From: Candidatus Sulfidibacterium hydrothermale
GTDB taxonomy: Bacteria; Bacteroidota; Bacteroidia; Bacteroidales; F082
Assembly: GCF_020149915.1 (NCBI RefSeq)
Contig: NZ_CP083760.1
Span: forward strand, 2,914,001 to 2,978,000
Reading direction: 5' to 3'
Length of the DNA: 64,000 nucleotides
Both the position numbers and the translations under genes were made by a program. Positions 36,459 to 46,056 of the stretch are shown one piece after another; within the stretch, counting starts at the first letter, position 1; every line of letters begins with the position of its first letter. Under the pieces are notes generated by a model. The model worked only from the letters and a program-made list of their open reading frames with translations, was not told where the DNA came from and made no database searches.

Positions 36459-37715
36459 ATGATCGAAAACATCCCGAAAGACTTTATCAATTTTGCGCTC
36501 GTTCTGGTTTTTTCACTCCTGATCGGAATGGAACAACGCCGGCGTCATTTTGACGAGAAACCCGGTGCATTGTTCGGAACCGACCGTACGCATGTTTTTA
36601 TCGGAATTTTAGGTTTTATGCTGTTTGTTATGGCACCGCAGCATCTTTTTTTATTTGCTGCCGGCGGAATTGCCATTACCATTTTCCTTTCCATTTTTTA
36701 TTGGAAAAAAATCGAAAACCGGAATCAGTACGGCATTACTTCCATGATTATTGTCTTGATCACTTACAGCCTGGCACCACTGGTTTATCTAAAACCGATT
36801 TGGATGGCCGTTTCGCTGGTAACTGTGGTGTTGGTTTTTACCGAAATCAAACAATTCTTGTGGAAACTTAGTAGCCGGTTTGATGAAAATGAATTTATTA
36901 CCCTGGCCAAATTTTTATTGATCTCGGGAGTAATTTTACCCCTGTTGCCGCATCACGAAATCAGTGCACAAATTCCGGTTTCTCCTTTTAAAATATGGAT
37001 GGCTGTTGTGGTTATCTCGGGTATCTCTTACATCAGTTATCTCATTCAAAAGTTCATTTTCCCCGACAAAGGAATCATGATTACAGGTATCCTGGGCGGA
37101 ATTTACAGCAGCACAGCTACCACGGTGGTGCTGGCTCGTCGTTCGAAAACCAGCGATGCCAATATGAAACAAATTGCTGCAGCTATTATTGTAGCTACGG
37201 CCATGATGTTTCTTCGGATTTTGGCCTTGGCTTATATTTTCAATACCGCGCTGGCCACAGAATTAACCGTTCCTTTTGTTTCGCTGGCCGCTTTCTCCAT
37301 ACTGGTTTCTTTTCTGATCCTGAAAGTCGGGAAAAAACAAAAGGAAATGGATTTTAAACAGGCTGTAGCCAAAAACCCGCTGGAATTTAAAACGGCCCTG
37401 CTCTTTGCTTTGCTTTTTGTGGTTTTTACCCTGCTTACCAAATTTGTCATGTTGCACTATGGCAATAAAGGACTGGATATCTTATCGTTCATTGTGGGCG
37501 TTACCGATGTGGATCCGTTCTTATTGAGTCTGTTTACCGGAAAATATCATCTGACTTTAGCCATCTTGTCGCATGCTACCCTGATTGCCGTTACCAGCAA
37601 CAACCTGATCAAGCTTATTTACGGGCTTTCCTTTGGAAGTGTTCATTTAAGAAAATTGTTGATCATTGGCTTTTCTGCTATTCTTGCTGCCGGTGTGCTG
37701 TTCATCATTTTTTGA
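36459..37715 (+). CDS. MgtC/DUF4010 family membrane protein
   Basis: 418 residues, mostly hydrophobic helices. The N-terminal third is MgtC-like (FALVLVFSLLIGMEQRRRHF, with TDRTHVFIGILGFM) and the rest has the DUF4010 character (MITGILGGIYSSTATTVVLARRS, LSFIVGVTDVDPFLLSL). MgtC proteins are linked to magnesium or acid stress, but DUF4010 members have no assigned function. It lies 16 bases downstream of the UPF0182 gene on the same strand, probably the same transcript. Confidence 0.85.
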   Translation: MIENIPKDFINFALVLVFSLLIGMEQRRRHFDEKPGALFGTDRTHVFIGILGFMLFVMAPQHLFLFAAGGIAITIFLSIFYWKKIENRNQYGITSMIIVLITYSLAPLVYLKPIWMAVSLVTVVLVFTEIKQFLWKLSSRFDENEFITLAKFLLISGVILPLLPHHEISAQIPVSPFKIWMAVVVISGISYISYLIQKFIFPDKGIMITGILGGIYSSTATTVVLARRSKTSDANMKQIAAAIIVATAMMFLRILALAYIFNTALATELTVPFVSLAAFSILVSFLILKVGKKQKEMDFKQAVAKNPLEFKTALLFALLFVVFTLLTKFVMLHYGNKGLDILSFIVGVTDVDPFLLSLFTGKYHLTLAILSHATLIAVTSNNLIKLIYGLSFGSVHLRKLLIIGFSAILAAGVLFIIF

Positions 37716-37737
37716 TCAACCGGGAAACAAGACTTTA

Positions 37738-37757
37738 TTATGAACTATTGTTCATAA
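37738..37757. promoter_or_regulatory. TTATGAAC-TATT-GTTCATAA inverted repeat before the CDF gene
   Basis: A perfect 8-bp dyad directly upstream of the -7 box at 37767-37774, overlapping the -33 region. It could be a repressor operator (a metal-responsive one would suit the gene) or, since T-rich DNA follows, an AT-rich terminator of the preceding gene. Confidence 0.4.
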
Positions 37758-37766
37758 TTTTTTTAT

Positions 37767-37774
37767 TACTTTTG
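37767..37774 (+). promoter_or_regulatory. -7 box of the CDF transporter gene
   Basis: TACTTTTG, 16 bases before the ATG at 37791, immediately after an inverted repeat. Confidence 0.5.
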
Positions 37775-37790
37775 CAGAAAAACAAAGAAT

Positions 37791-38945
37791 ATGTTCCGGC
37801 TGGAAAAAAAACGTGAGCGGGAAGCCTGGTTACTGGCTTCCGTGATCCTGAATTTCATCTTCTCCATTGCCAAACTCGGATGGGGATTTTGGGTAGGAGC
37901 TACCGTACTAACAGCGGATGGTATTCACAGTATTTCGGACGTGATTGGAGCTTTTTTGGTTTTTCTGGCTTTACGCTTTGCCGGACATCAATCAAAAAAG
38001 TTTCCGTTCGGGATGAACAAGCTGGAAGACATGGCCGCCCTGCTGGGAGGGGTAGCAGTACTGCTGGCCGGTTATGGCATCATCCGTACCGTATTTTTCA
38101 GTGGCGGGGTTAAAACCCCGGAGGACATCGGCCCCACCCTTATTTTTATTGTCATTCTCATTGCTTTGGAATTTGTTTTTTACTATTTCGAACGCAAAGC
38201 CGGGAAACGGCTGAACTCGCCCGGAATAAAAACCGATGCGTTGAACTGGCTGGGTGACATGGGCGCCAGTTTGGTGGTTATTGCCGGAATGGTAGGATGG
38301 CATTATTCCATTCCTTATGCACAGGAAATAGCGGTAGTTATCATTGTCGTTATGATTTTTTACGGGGCATTTGAAATTTTACGCGACGCTGTTCTTTCGC
38401 TGCTGGATGCCTCGGTTGATACGGAAACGCTTCGAAAAGCGCAGGAAGTCATTGCATCCTTTGATGAAGTAGCCAAAATTGAACGACTGTTTATCCGGCG
38501 GGCCGGCAGTGTGTTATTTGCCGATATTGTTTTGGAAGTCAAAGAAAAAAACATGGAAAGTGCCCACCTGCTGATCGATAAAATTGAAAAAGCGTTGCAC
38601 CGGCAGATTCCGGATCTGGCCATTGTTACCATTCACTATGAACCCGAGAAAAAACCGTTTAAAAAAGTGGCATTGCTCTTGAACGAAACCCGTCAACATG
38701 TAGCCAGTACTTTTGGCAACGCTGCCTGGATAGAATTGCGCGAAATCAACGATAAAGGCGAAGTACTCAGCAAAACGCTGGTAAAAAATCCGGTTATTCA
38801 GGGACAACGCGGAAAAGCCATCCGGCTGGCAGCCTGGCTTATTAAACAAAAAGTGGATCAGATCATCATCCATCCGCGAGACATGGAAGGCGAACTTCAC
38901 ACTTTATTTTCTGCACTGGGCATCGAAATCACAGAGAACATTTAA
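37791..38945 (+). CDS. Cation diffusion facilitator with NifX-like C-terminal domain
   Basis: 384 residues. The CDF membrane part (about 10-205) has the metal-site helices: TVLTADGIHSISDVIGAFLV with Asp/His/Asp, and IKTDALNWLGDMGASLVV with the second acidic pair. A cytoplasmic CDF dimerisation domain follows (about 210-290, ERLFIRRAGSVLFADIVLEV, VTIHYEPE). The last 90 residues (KVALLLNETRQHVASTFGNA to the end) resemble the dinitrogenase iron-molybdenum cofactor (NifX/NifB-C) fold, an addition to the standard transporter. Probably exports Fe2+, Mn2+ or Zn2+. The tail might bind metal or a cofactor, which is inference. Confidence 0.85.
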   Translation: MFRLEKKREREAWLLASVILNFIFSIAKLGWGFWVGATVLTADGIHSISDVIGAFLVFLALRFAGHQSKKFPFGMNKLEDMAALLGGVAVLLAGYGIIRTVFFSGGVKTPEDIGPTLIFIVILIALEFVFYYFERKAGKRLNSPGIKTDALNWLGDMGASLVVIAGMVGWHYSIPYAQEIAVVIIVVMIFYGAFEILRDAVLSLLDASVDTETLRKAQEVIASFDEVAKIERLFIRRAGSVLFADIVLEVKEKNMESAHLLIDKIEKALHRQIPDLAIVTIHYEPEKKPFKKVALLLNETRQHVASTFGNAAWIELREINDKGEVLSKTLVKNPVIQGQRGKAIRLAAWLIKQKVDQIIIHPRDMEGELHTLFSALGIEITENI

Positions 38946-39029
38946 TGTGTTCTTTTTCAAAAACAATCGGTATGAAATCCAACCGGAAAGAAGAACCCGG
39001 CTACATCTCCGGCAGTTTTCAAAAAACCT

Positions 39030-39037
39030 TATTTTTG
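39030..39037 (+). promoter_or_regulatory. -7 box of the HAD hydrolase gene
   Basis: TATTTTTG, 19 bases before the ATG at 39057. Confidence 0.45.
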
Positions 39038-39056
39038 TTTCAAACAGAACAGCAAT

Positions 39057-39704
39057 ATGGCGGAGATAGAAAACATTATTTTTGATTTTGGCGGTGTCAT
39101 TATTGACATTGATCCTTTGCTCACCATTAAAGCCCTGGAAAAACTGGGATTTCATGATATCGAACGGCTAAAAACAGAAGAATTTTACCAAAAAGTGATT
39201 TATAAGTTTGAGAAAGGGATTGACACGCCGGAAGTCTTCCGGAACAAGCTGCGTGACTATCTGCAAATGAACCTCTCCGACCAGCAATTAGATGATGCCT
39301 GGAATGCCCTGCTTTATGACATTCCAGAAGAGCGTATCCGCATCATCGAGGAAGTCAAAAAAAATTATCCGGTTTATCTGCTCAGCAACTCCAATGAAAT
39401 TCACTACGACCTGTATGTTCGTGATTTACAGCTTCGTTTTGGCTACCGTGAATTTGACGAGCTTTTCTCCAAAGCCTATTTTTCTTTCGACCTGCATCTG
39501 GCCAAACCCCATGTTGAGATCTATGAATTTGTGATTCATCACCACCGTATGGATCCGGAAAAAACCCTGTTTATCGATGACCGCATGGATAACATTGAAG
39601 GAGCCCGCCGGGCAGGGTTAAAAACCTTCCATTTGCAGCCCCCGCAAACCATCCGTCACCTTTTCAAAAACGGAAAACTTAAACCGGGGCTGGCCATTCA
39701 ATAG
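39057..39704 (+). CDS. HAD-superfamily hydrolase (IA subfamily)
   Basis: 215 residues with a HAD fold and small alpha cap. Motif I is IIFDFGGVIIDIDP, with Asp10 as nucleophile but Gly in place of the second aspartate, as in YihX/epoxide-hydrolase-N-terminal-like members. Motif II is PVYLLSNSNEIH and motifs III/IV are AKPHVEIYEFV and TLFIDDRMDNIEGARRAGLK. It is likely a phosphatase acting on a sugar or nucleotide phosphate (YihX of E. coli acts on glucose-1-phosphate), with the substrate undetermined. It has its own promoter. Confidence 0.88.
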   Translation: MAEIENIIFDFGGVIIDIDPLLTIKALEKLGFHDIERLKTEEFYQKVIYKFEKGIDTPEVFRNKLRDYLQMNLSDQQLDDAWNALLYDIPEERIRIIEEVKKNYPVYLLSNSNEIHYDLYVRDLQLRFGYREFDELFSKAYFSFDLHLAKPHVEIYEFVIHHHRMDPEKTLFIDDRMDNIEGARRAGLKTFHLQPPQTIRHLFKNGKLKPGLAIQ

Positions 39705-39722
39705 CAAAATCGTTTCTTTTTC

Positions 39723-39730
39723 TACCTTTG
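39723..39730 (+). promoter_or_regulatory. -7 box of the LOG-family gene
   Basis: TACCTTTG, 17 bases before the ATG at 39748. Confidence 0.5.
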
Positions 39731-39747
39731 CCCCCAAAATTGAAACC

Positions 39748-40341
39748 ATGACAACCATTTGCGTATTTTGTGGTTCCAGTATGGGAACCAATCCACTGTA
39801 TAAAGAAGCTGCCAAGCAAACCGCCGATTATTTTGTCCAGCACCGGCTTAAACTGGTTTACGGCGGGGCCAGCGTAGGGCTGATGAAAATATTGGCGGAT
39901 ACTTTATTGGAAAACAACCAGGAAGTCATCGGCATTATGCCCGGCCTGCTTATCGAAAAAGAAGTAGTGCACAACGGACTTACACAACTCATCCGTGTGG
40001 AAAGTATGGCCGAACGAAAAGTAAAAATGGTAGAAATTTCTGATGCGTTCATTGCTTTGCCGGGCGGTTTCGGAACCTTTGACGAATTAACAGAAGTATT
40101 GATATACAATCAGCTCCGTGTAATGGACAAACCTGTAGGGATTTTGAATACTGCCGGATATTTTGATAAAATGCTGGATTTTTTCGATCATGCCGTGCAG
40201 GAAGGTTTTGTCCGTGCCGAACACCGGGATAACCTGATTGTATCGGACAACATCGAAACACTAATGCAGCAAATGCAACAATATCAACCGGTTTCTACCA
40301 AAAAATGGATTGAAGACATTAAATCTGAATCCGGAAAATAA
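39748..40341 (+). CDS. LOG-family nucleotide 5'-monophosphate phosphoribohydrolase
   Basis: 197 residues with the Rossmann-like LOG/lysine-decarboxylase-like fold. The opening is ICVFCGSSMGTNPLYKEAA, then YGGASVGLMKILAD, and the signature PGGFGTFDELTEVLIYNQL carries the PGGxGTxxE active-site motif. Such enzymes cleave the N-glycosidic bond of nucleoside or cytokinin monophosphates. Bacterial members are often mislabelled as lysine decarboxylases. The in vivo substrate is unknown. Confidence 0.92.
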   Translation: MTTICVFCGSSMGTNPLYKEAAKQTADYFVQHRLKLVYGGASVGLMKILADTLLENNQEVIGIMPGLLIEKEVVHNGLTQLIRVESMAERKVKMVEISDAFIALPGGFGTFDELTEVLIYNQLRVMDKPVGILNTAGYFDKMLDFFDHAVQEGFVRAEHRDNLIVSDNIETLMQQMQQYQPVSTKKWIEDIKSESGK

Positions 40342-40460
40342 TGCCGGCTAAACCAAAGCATTTCAACTTCTTTTAGTAATTTCGCAACCTGAAAAACTGC
40401 TCGGATAGCGATCGGTTTTTATATTGATTATCAGCTTATTAAAAAAACAAAAGAAAAGGC

Positions 40461-43256
40461 ATGGCATACAATCATCAGGAAATAGAGAAACGTTGGCAGC
40501 AATTTTGGCGCGAAAACAAGACTTTTAAAGCCGAAAACCGGTACGATTTACCCAAATACTATGTACTGGATATGTTTCCTTATCCTTCGGGAGCCGGACT
40601 GCATGTAGGTCATCCGCTGGGCTACATTGCTTCGGACATTTATGCCCGCTACAAACGCCATCAGGGTTATAATGTGCTTCATCCCATGGGCTACGATGCC
40701 TACGGTCTTCCGGCGGAGCAGTATGCCATTCAAACCGGAACCCATCCGGAAATTACCACCGAAAAAAACATCAAACGCTATCGCGAACAACTGGATAAAA
40801 TCGGTTTTTCGTTTGACTGGGATCGCGAAGTCCGCACCTCCGATCCTTCTTATTACAAATGGACGCAATGGACTTTTATTCAGCTTTTCAAATCGTGGTA
40901 CAACAAAAAAACCGATAAAGCCGAACCCATTGCCGACCTGATAAAAATATTTGAAAAACAAGGAAACAGCGGTATAGAAGCGGCTTGTGATGAAGTGGGA
41001 ACATTCTCTGCCGACGAGTGGAACCAGATGAACGAAAAAGAGCAGCAGGAAATACTGATGCACTACCGGCTGGCTTATCTTTCTGAAACGTTGGTGAACT
41101 GGTGCCCGGCACTCGGTACGGTTTTGGCCAACGATGAAGTAAAAGACGGGCTGTCGGAAAGAGGCGGACATCCGGTAGAACGAAAAATGATGAAACAGTG
41201 GCTGTTGCGCATCACCGCTTATGCCCAGCGATTATTAGACGGATTAGAAACCGTGGACTGGCCCGATTCGCTGAAAGAGATGCAACGCAACTGGATTGGT
41301 CGCAGTGAAGGGGCTTCGCTTACCTTTCCGTTAAGCCGCGATGCCGCCAAAGAAGGCGGAATCAAAGTTTTTACCACACGTCCGGACACCCTTTTCGGAG
41401 CCACATTTATGGTTTTGGCTCCGGAACACGAACTGGTGGAAAAAATCACGACGCCCGAACAGAAAGCCGAAGTGGAAACTTATGTTCAATGGGCCAAAAA
41501 CCGCTCGGAACGGGAACGGATGACCGAGGTAAAAAAAGTAACCGGTAAGTTTACCGGTGCTTATGCGGTGAATCCGCTGACCGGAAAAGAAATTCCGATT
41601 TGGGTAGCCGATTATGTCCTTTCCGGATACGGAACCGGAGCCATTATGGCTGTTCCGGCACACGACAGCCGCGACTTTGCCTTTGCCCGGCATTTTGGAT
41701 TGCCCATTGTTCAGGTCGTATCAGCCCAAGGAGAAACGCCCTCTGATCCTTCTGAGTGGGAAGAATCGTATGATGCCAAAGAAGGAATCATGATCAATTC
41801 CGGTTTTTTAAATGGCCTGACAGTAAAAGAAGCTATCCGGGCTGCCATTCAAAAAATAGAAGAAATGGGCATCGGAACCGGCACCGTCAATTACCGTTTA
41901 CGTGATGCTATTTTCAGCCGCCAGCGGTATTGGGGTGAACCTTTCCCCATCTATTACAAAAACGGAATTCCCTACCCGTTGCCGGAAGAAGAACTCCCGT
42001 TAAAACTTCCGGAAGTGGACAAATATCTTCCCACAGAAACCGGAGAACCGCCATTGGCCCGCGCCAAAAACTGGAAAACTAAAGAAGGTTATCCGTTAGA
42101 AACCAACACTATGCCTGGTTTTGCCGGTTCCAGCGGATATTATCTCCGTTACATGGATCCGCATAACGACAAAGAATATTTTTCACGCGAAGCCAATCGC
42201 TACTGGCGTAATGTGGATTTGTACATTGGTGGTGACGAACACGCTGCCGGCCATTTGATCTATTCCCGTTTTTGGAACAAATTTTTGTATGACCTGGGGC
42301 TGGCCTGCGAGCCCGAGCCTTTCCAGAAACTGATCAACCAGGGGAAAATTCAGGGACGTTCCAACTTTGTGTACCGTATTCAGGGTACCAATAAATATGT
42401 TTCGTATAATCTGCGCAAGCAATACAAAACCCAGGCGTTACACGTGGATATCAATCTGGTGGATAACGATATTCTGGACATTGAAGCTTTCAAAAAATGG
42501 TTGCCCGAAAATGCCAATGCCGAATTCATTCTTGAAGACGGTAAATACATTTGCGGGTACGAGATTGAGAAAATGTCAAAATCGAAACACAACGTCCAGA
42601 ATCCGGATGACCTGATTGAAAAATACGGAGCCGATACCCTTCGGTTGTATGAAATGTTTCTGGGCCCCATCGAACAGGATAAACCCTGGGATATCAAAGG
42701 AATTGAGGGCGTTTTTCGTTTCCTGAAGAAAATGTGGCGGCTTTATTTTGACGAAGAAAATCAGTTGTTGGTAAATGATGAAAAAGCCACCGAAGCCGAA
42801 CTAAAAATCCTGCACAAAACCATCAAAAAAGTCAGAGGTGACATTGAACGTTTTTCGTTCAATACCGGAGTCAGTGCTTTTATGATTTGTGTTAACGAAC
42901 TGACAGAACACAAATGCCATAAGAGAGAAATTCTGGAACCCCTAGCCATACTGATCGAACCTTATGCCCCGCATCTGGCCGAAGAACTCTGGAGCCGTTT
43001 GGGACATGAAGGCAGCATCAGCCGGATTGATTTTCCGGAATATGATGAAAAATACCTGAAAGAAAATACTTTTACTTATCCGGTTTCTTTTAACGGAAAA
43101 ATGCGGTTTAAACTGGAACTTCCGGTAGATATGGATAAAGCGGAAATCGAAAAAGCAGTGCTGAACGCACAGGAAGCACAACGCTGGTTAGAAGGAAAAA
43201 CCGTCCGGAAAATCATTGTGGTTCCCAAACGCATTGTAAATGTTGTTGTCGGATAA
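40461..43256 (+). CDS. leuS: Leucyl-tRNA synthetase
   Basis: Charges tRNA-Leu. Class Ia signatures: HVGH at residues 48-51 (the HIGH motif, in [14 protein letters not shown]) and KMSKSKHN at about 704. The editing domain is recognisable by [18 protein letters not shown] and [19 protein letters not shown]. At 931 residues it is about 70 longer than E. coli LeuS, mostly in insertions such as [20 protein letters not shown], typical of Bacteroidota. Monocistronic; a hairpin-containing spacer follows. Confidence 0.97.
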   Translation: MAYNHQEIEKRWQQFWRENKTFKAENRYDLPKYYVLDMFPYPSGAGLHVGHPLGYIASDIYARYKRHQGYNVLHPMGYDAYGLPAEQYAIQTGTHPEITTEKNIKRYREQLDKIGFSFDWDREVRTSDPSYYKWTQWTFIQLFKSWYNKKTDKAEPIADLIKIFEKQGNSGIEAACDEVGTFSADEWNQMNEKEQQEILMHYRLAYLSETLVNWCPALGTVLANDEVKDGLSERGGHPVERKMMKQWLLRITAYAQRLLDGLETVDWPDSLKEMQRNWIGRSEGASLTFPLSRDAAKEGGIKVFTTRPDTLFGATFMVLAPEHELVEKITTPEQKAEVETYVQWAKNRSERERMTEVKKVTGKFTGAYAVNPLTGKEIPIWVADYVLSGYGTGAIMAVPAHDSRDFAFARHFGLPIVQVVSAQGETPSDPSEWEESYDAKEGIMINSGFLNGLTVKEAIRAAIQKIEEMGIGTGTVNYRLRDAIFSRQRYWGEPFPIYYKNGIPYPLPEEELPLKLPEVDKYLPTETGEPPLARAKNWKTKEGYPLETNTMPGFAGSSGYYLRYMDPHNDKEYFSREANRYWRNVDLYIGGDEHAAGHLIYSRFWNKFLYDLGLACEPEPFQKLINQGKIQGRSNFVYRIQGTNKYVSYNLRKQYKTQALHVDINLVDNDILDIEAFKKWLPENANAEFILEDGKYICGYEIEKMSKSKHNVQNPDDLIEKYGADTLRLYEMFLGPIEQDKPWDIKGIEGVFRFLKKMWRLYFDEENQLLVNDEKATEAELKILHKTIKKVRGDIERFSFNTGVSAFMICVNELTEHKCHKREILEPLAILIEPYAPHLAEELWSRLGHEGSISRIDFPEYDEKYLKENTFTYPVSFNGKMRFKLELPVDMDKAEIEKAVLNAQEAQRWLEGKTVRKIIVVPKRIVNVVVG

Positions 43257-43559
43257 AAATTAATCCGGACAAATCTGTTTTTACGGTTATTTATCTGTCT
43301 TTCCGCCACGAGCCCCTCTTTGACGCGTGTAAAAAACGCTGTTTTTATACACTAATACCGGCTGAAAATCGACCGGCGCTTTTGATTCATTTCAATCCCA
43401 AAAGTGCTTTGATTTAATACCGGCATTTACCATTGTAGATTTTAAAATATTTCTAAACGGGACAGCCGAGTGCTGTTGTTTTGCCATAAAATGAAAAAAT
43501 GTATCTTTACACTTTGAAACAGAAATAGTCAAATTAGCGTTGTTTAAAATTCTCTGTCA
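43257..43559. other. Spacer between leuS and the TetR gene
   Basis: 303 bases without a gene. GTGTAAAAAAC (43327-43337) and GTTTTTATACAC (43341-43352) form an 11-bp stem with one bulge and a GCT loop, but no T-run follows, so its role is open. ACCGGC/GCCGGT-type short repeats lie at 43365-43440. The TetR promoter is not clear (TATCTTTACACTTTG at 43502-43516 is the nearest resemblance). Confidence 0.5.
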
Positions 43560-44141
43560 ATGCATAACACAAAAGAAAAAATTCTGGCCGTAGCCACTAA
43601 AATTTTCAGCCGGTACGGTTTTTACAAAACTTCAATGGACGAAATTGCACGCATTGCCCACAAAGCCAAAGGCTCGCTTTACTATCATTTTGCCAGTAAA
43701 GAAGAACTTTTTACCGAAGTGGTTTCGCGCGAGATTGAACACATGAAAAAAGAACTTTCTGTGATTGTTACGGACACCGAACTGGATGCAAAAGAAAAAC
43801 TGAAAAAATATCTGCTGACAAGAATGGCCGTACTTAAACAGGCAGCAAATTACCATGAAACGCTCAAAGCCGATTTCTTTGAACATTTTGAATTCATTGA
43901 CAAATTACGCAGCAATATGGACCACTGGGAGAAAGTCCAGTTGCGCAGCATTATTAACCAGGGGATTCAGGAAGGCGTTTTTGCCAAAAAAGATAAAAGT
44001 ACAGGCGTACTGCTTGATGTTTTTATTATGGTTTTAAAAGGACTGGAAATCCCGTTTTTCCTTCAGGATAAATACGATGAACTTAGTCCGCATTTTGATG
44101 ATCTGATCAACATCATTATTAAAGGAATGGCTCCCGAATAA
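43560..44141 (+). CDS. TetR/AcrR-family transcriptional regulator
   Basis: 193 residues. The N-terminal helix-turn-helix domain reads ILAVATKIFSRYGFYKTSMD, EIARIAHKAKGSLYYHFASK and EELFTEVV, textbook TetR. The C-terminal ligand domain is poorly conserved, as usual. It ends with a strong terminator and is convergent with hsp20. No efflux pump or other obvious target lies beside it, so ligand and regulon are unknown. Confidence 0.93.
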   Translation: MHNTKEKILAVATKIFSRYGFYKTSMDEIARIAHKAKGSLYYHFASKEELFTEVVSREIEHMKKELSVIVTDTELDAKEKLKKYLLTRMAVLKQAANYHETLKADFFEHFEFIDKLRSNMDHWEKVQLRSIINQGIQEGVFAKKDKSTGVLLDVFIMVLKGLEIPFFLQDKYDELSPHFDDLINIIIKGMAPE

Positions 44142-44162
44142 TCCGGAGCCAAAGTCAGAACA

Positions 44163-44192
44163 AAAAAAGCCCGGCTTTCACCGGGCTTTTTT
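44163..44192. terminator. Bidirectional terminator between the TetR gene and hsp20
   Basis: AAAAAAGCCCGG ctttca CCGGGCTTTTTT, a perfect stem with A and T tracts on both sides, placed between two convergent genes. Confidence 0.9.
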
Positions 44193-44210
44193 ATCTTTCA
44201 GCTCGTCCGC

Positions 44211-44633
44211 TTAGGAGATCTTAATCTGTCTGGTCAGTTTAGTTTCTTCTTCTTTCTTAGGCAGGACAACGCTCAAGATGCCGTTTTTGTAATCGGCTTT
44301 GATTTTTTCAACATCCACACTTTTCGGTAAGGTGAACGAACGGCTGAATGTGCTGTAGAAGAATTCTCTCCGGGTGTAGTTATCATCTTTTTCATTCTTT
44401 TCTTCTTTTTTCTCAGAAGAAATAGTCAGCTGATAGTTGTCCAGGTTAATCTGGAAATCATCCTTTTTCATTCCCGGAGCAGCCATTTCCAATACGAATT
44501 TATCTTTTTCTTCTTTAATGTTCACAGCCGGAACATCACCGGTATATTCATCAACACGACCTAAGAAGTTTCTTTCAATATTTTCTAACAGGTCGGTAAA
44601 AGTCGGATACTGATTAAATTTTACTAAGCTCAT
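44211..44633 (-). CDS. Hsp20/alpha-crystallin small heat-shock protein
   Basis: A 140-residue holdase chaperone. The alpha-crystallin domain (about 35-135) includes VNIKEEKDKFVLEMAAPGMK, YQLTISSEKKEEKNEKDD, REFFYSTFSRSFTLPKSVD and KADYKNGILSVVLPKKEE. The C-terminal I-x-I-type anchor is present as RQIKIS. Unusually for this window, a perfect AGGAGG Shine-Dalgarno lies 9-10 bases before the ATG on the minus strand (44643-44649), suggesting very strong translation. Monocistronic. Confidence 0.96.
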   Translation of the reverse strand: MSLVKFNQYPTFTDLLENIERNFLGRVDEYTGDVPAVNIKEEKDKFVLEMAAPGMKKDDFQINLDNYQLTISSEKKEEKNEKDDNYTRREFFYSTFSRSFTLPKSVDVEKIKADYKNGILSVVLPKKEEETKLTRQIKIS

Positions 44634-44642
44634 AATTAAACC

Positions 44643-44649
44643 CTCCTTT
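44643..44649 (-). promoter_or_regulatory. Strong Shine-Dalgarno site of hsp20
   Basis: GGAGGGT within AAAAAGGAGGGTTTAATTATG on the minus strand. Nearly all other genes here lack such a site, so it stands out as a high-expression signal. Confidence 0.7.
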
Positions 44650-44829
44650 TTATTTTTTGTTTTTTAATTTTTATTTTCAATTTCACCCTTGCTTAGTCAA
44701 ATTGCATACCAATCCGATTTTTGTGGCTAACACGCTATAAATTACGACATTATGTCACTTTACAACGACAATACCTGTCAATTTGACTGTGCCCCACCGG
44801 TTTTCTTTCGCCCAAACACGAAGATTGCG

Positions 44830-44837
44830 TATCTTTG
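44830..44837 (+). promoter_or_regulatory. -7 box of the flippase-like gene
   Basis: TATCTTTG, 20 bases before the TTG start at 44858. TTTCG at 44806-44810 lies 19 bases upstream as a weak -33. Its position excludes in-frame starts at 44783. Confidence 0.5.
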
Positions 44838-44857
44838 TTTTTTTAAGTAAAAGGAAT

Positions 44858-45913
44858 TTGGATAAAGTCATTAACAGTCTCCGGCCTTCCCGCATTATTT
44901 TTCCCATACTCATTGGTATTGGAGTAAGCGGATGGTTATTATATCATAACTTTAACCGGGAGGCTTTTTCGTTTGTCCAGTTTTCGTGGCACACCCTGCT
45001 TTTCATCGTCATTGCTTTTTCAATGATGCTGGTGCGAGATGTGGCTTACATGTATCGTATCATTATCCTTACCGACAACCGGCTTACCTGGAAGCAGGCT
45101 TTCAACATTATCATGCTCTGGGAGTTCAGCTCAGCCGTTTCACCTTCGGTGGTGGGAGGTACCGCTCCGGCCATCTTTTTCCTTTACAAAGAAGGACTAA
45201 GCGGAGGACAAAGTACAGCGGTAGTACTGACGGCCATTTTTCTGGACGAAGTCTTTTTTATTGTTTCGGTTCCTTTGCTGTTTCTTTTTTACCGTGATAA
45301 TATTTTTCCGCCCGAAGCACAACATCTCTCACAAATTATTTACGGATTTTACATGGGATTCGGAATCATCTTCGTGTACACCCTTTTCCTTACCTATGCT
45401 TTGTTTGTCAATCCGTATCTGTTCAAATCATTTATTTCGTGGGTCTTTCTTTTCCCGCTGATCAAAAAATGGCGTATGGGAGCCCGGAAATGGGCCAATC
45501 AGCTTATTCAAACCTCAAAGGTTATTAAAAAGAAACCGGCATCCTATTGGTTTAAAAGCGGTTTGGCCACTGTTTTATCCTGGACAGGACGCTACTGGGT
45601 GGTGAACTTTTTGTTCATGGCCTTTTTTGAACAATCCAAGAATTTATACGATCAGTTTCTGATTTACGGACGACAGCTAAGCATGTGGATTATTTTGCTG
45701 GTCAGCCCCACCCCAGGCGGAAGCGGCATTGCGGAATATATCTTCACCGATTTTTTAGGCGATTTAATTCCCAACAAAATCTGGATTACCACTCTGGCCA
45801 TCTTCTGGCGATTGATTTCTTACTATCCCTATCTTTTTGCCGGAGTCATTATTCTTCCGATATGGATTCGTCACGTCTATAAAAAATCAAAAAAATACAA
45901 GGTAATCCGCTAA
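44858..45913 (+). CDS. Lysylphosphatidylglycerol-synthase-TM-type (UPF0104/AglD) membrane protein
   Basis: About 351 residues with some eight membrane helices. The PF03706-like pattern is seen in MLWEFSSAVSPSVVGGTAPA, YKEGLSGGQSTAVVLTAIFL, and VSPTPGGSGIAEYIFTDFLG. The family covers flippase-like and lipid-modifying membrane parts. Without the catalytic synthase domain the role is unknown, with lipid or glycolipid translocation usually proposed. The only sensible start after the promoter is TTG at 44858 (LDKVINSLRPSRIIFP), preceded by AAAGGA. A second member of the same family is at 50152-51174. Confidence 0.83.
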   Translation: MDKVINSLRPSRIIFPILIGIGVSGWLLYHNFNREAFSFVQFSWHTLLFIVIAFSMMLVRDVAYMYRIIILTDNRLTWKQAFNIIMLWEFSSAVSPSVVGGTAPAIFFLYKEGLSGGQSTAVVLTAIFLDEVFFIVSVPLLFLFYRDNIFPPEAQHLSQIIYGFYMGFGIIFVYTLFLTYALFVNPYLFKSFISWVFLFPLIKKWRMGARKWANQLIQTSKVIKKKPASYWFKSGLATVLSWTGRYWVVNFLFMAFFEQSKNLYDQFLIYGRQLSMWIILLVSPTPGGSGIAEYIFTDFLGDLIPNKIWITTLAIFWRLISYYPYLFAGVIILPIWIRHVYKKSKKYKVIR

Positions 45914-46014
45914 CTCAATCGTTTGCGTAAAGCATTGTACAATATGGCTTTTTGCAAAAAGCAGCTACAAACCGTAATTCAGGAACATACCCACAAAAAG
46001 CCCCTTTATTTTAT

Positions 46015-46022
46015 TAATTTTG
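46015..46022 (+). promoter_or_regulatory. -7 box of the aldolase gene
   Basis: TAATTTTG, 34 bases before the ATG at 46057. No clear -33 element was found. Confidence 0.45.
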
Positions 46023-46056
46023 TAAACAGTAAAAACATCATAAAAATTTAAGAAAC

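Noticed and set aside
44783-44857. Upstream start of the flippase-like protein at 44783
   Set aside because: It would lie before the TATCTTTG promoter box, and the extra residues are not hydrophobic or family-like.
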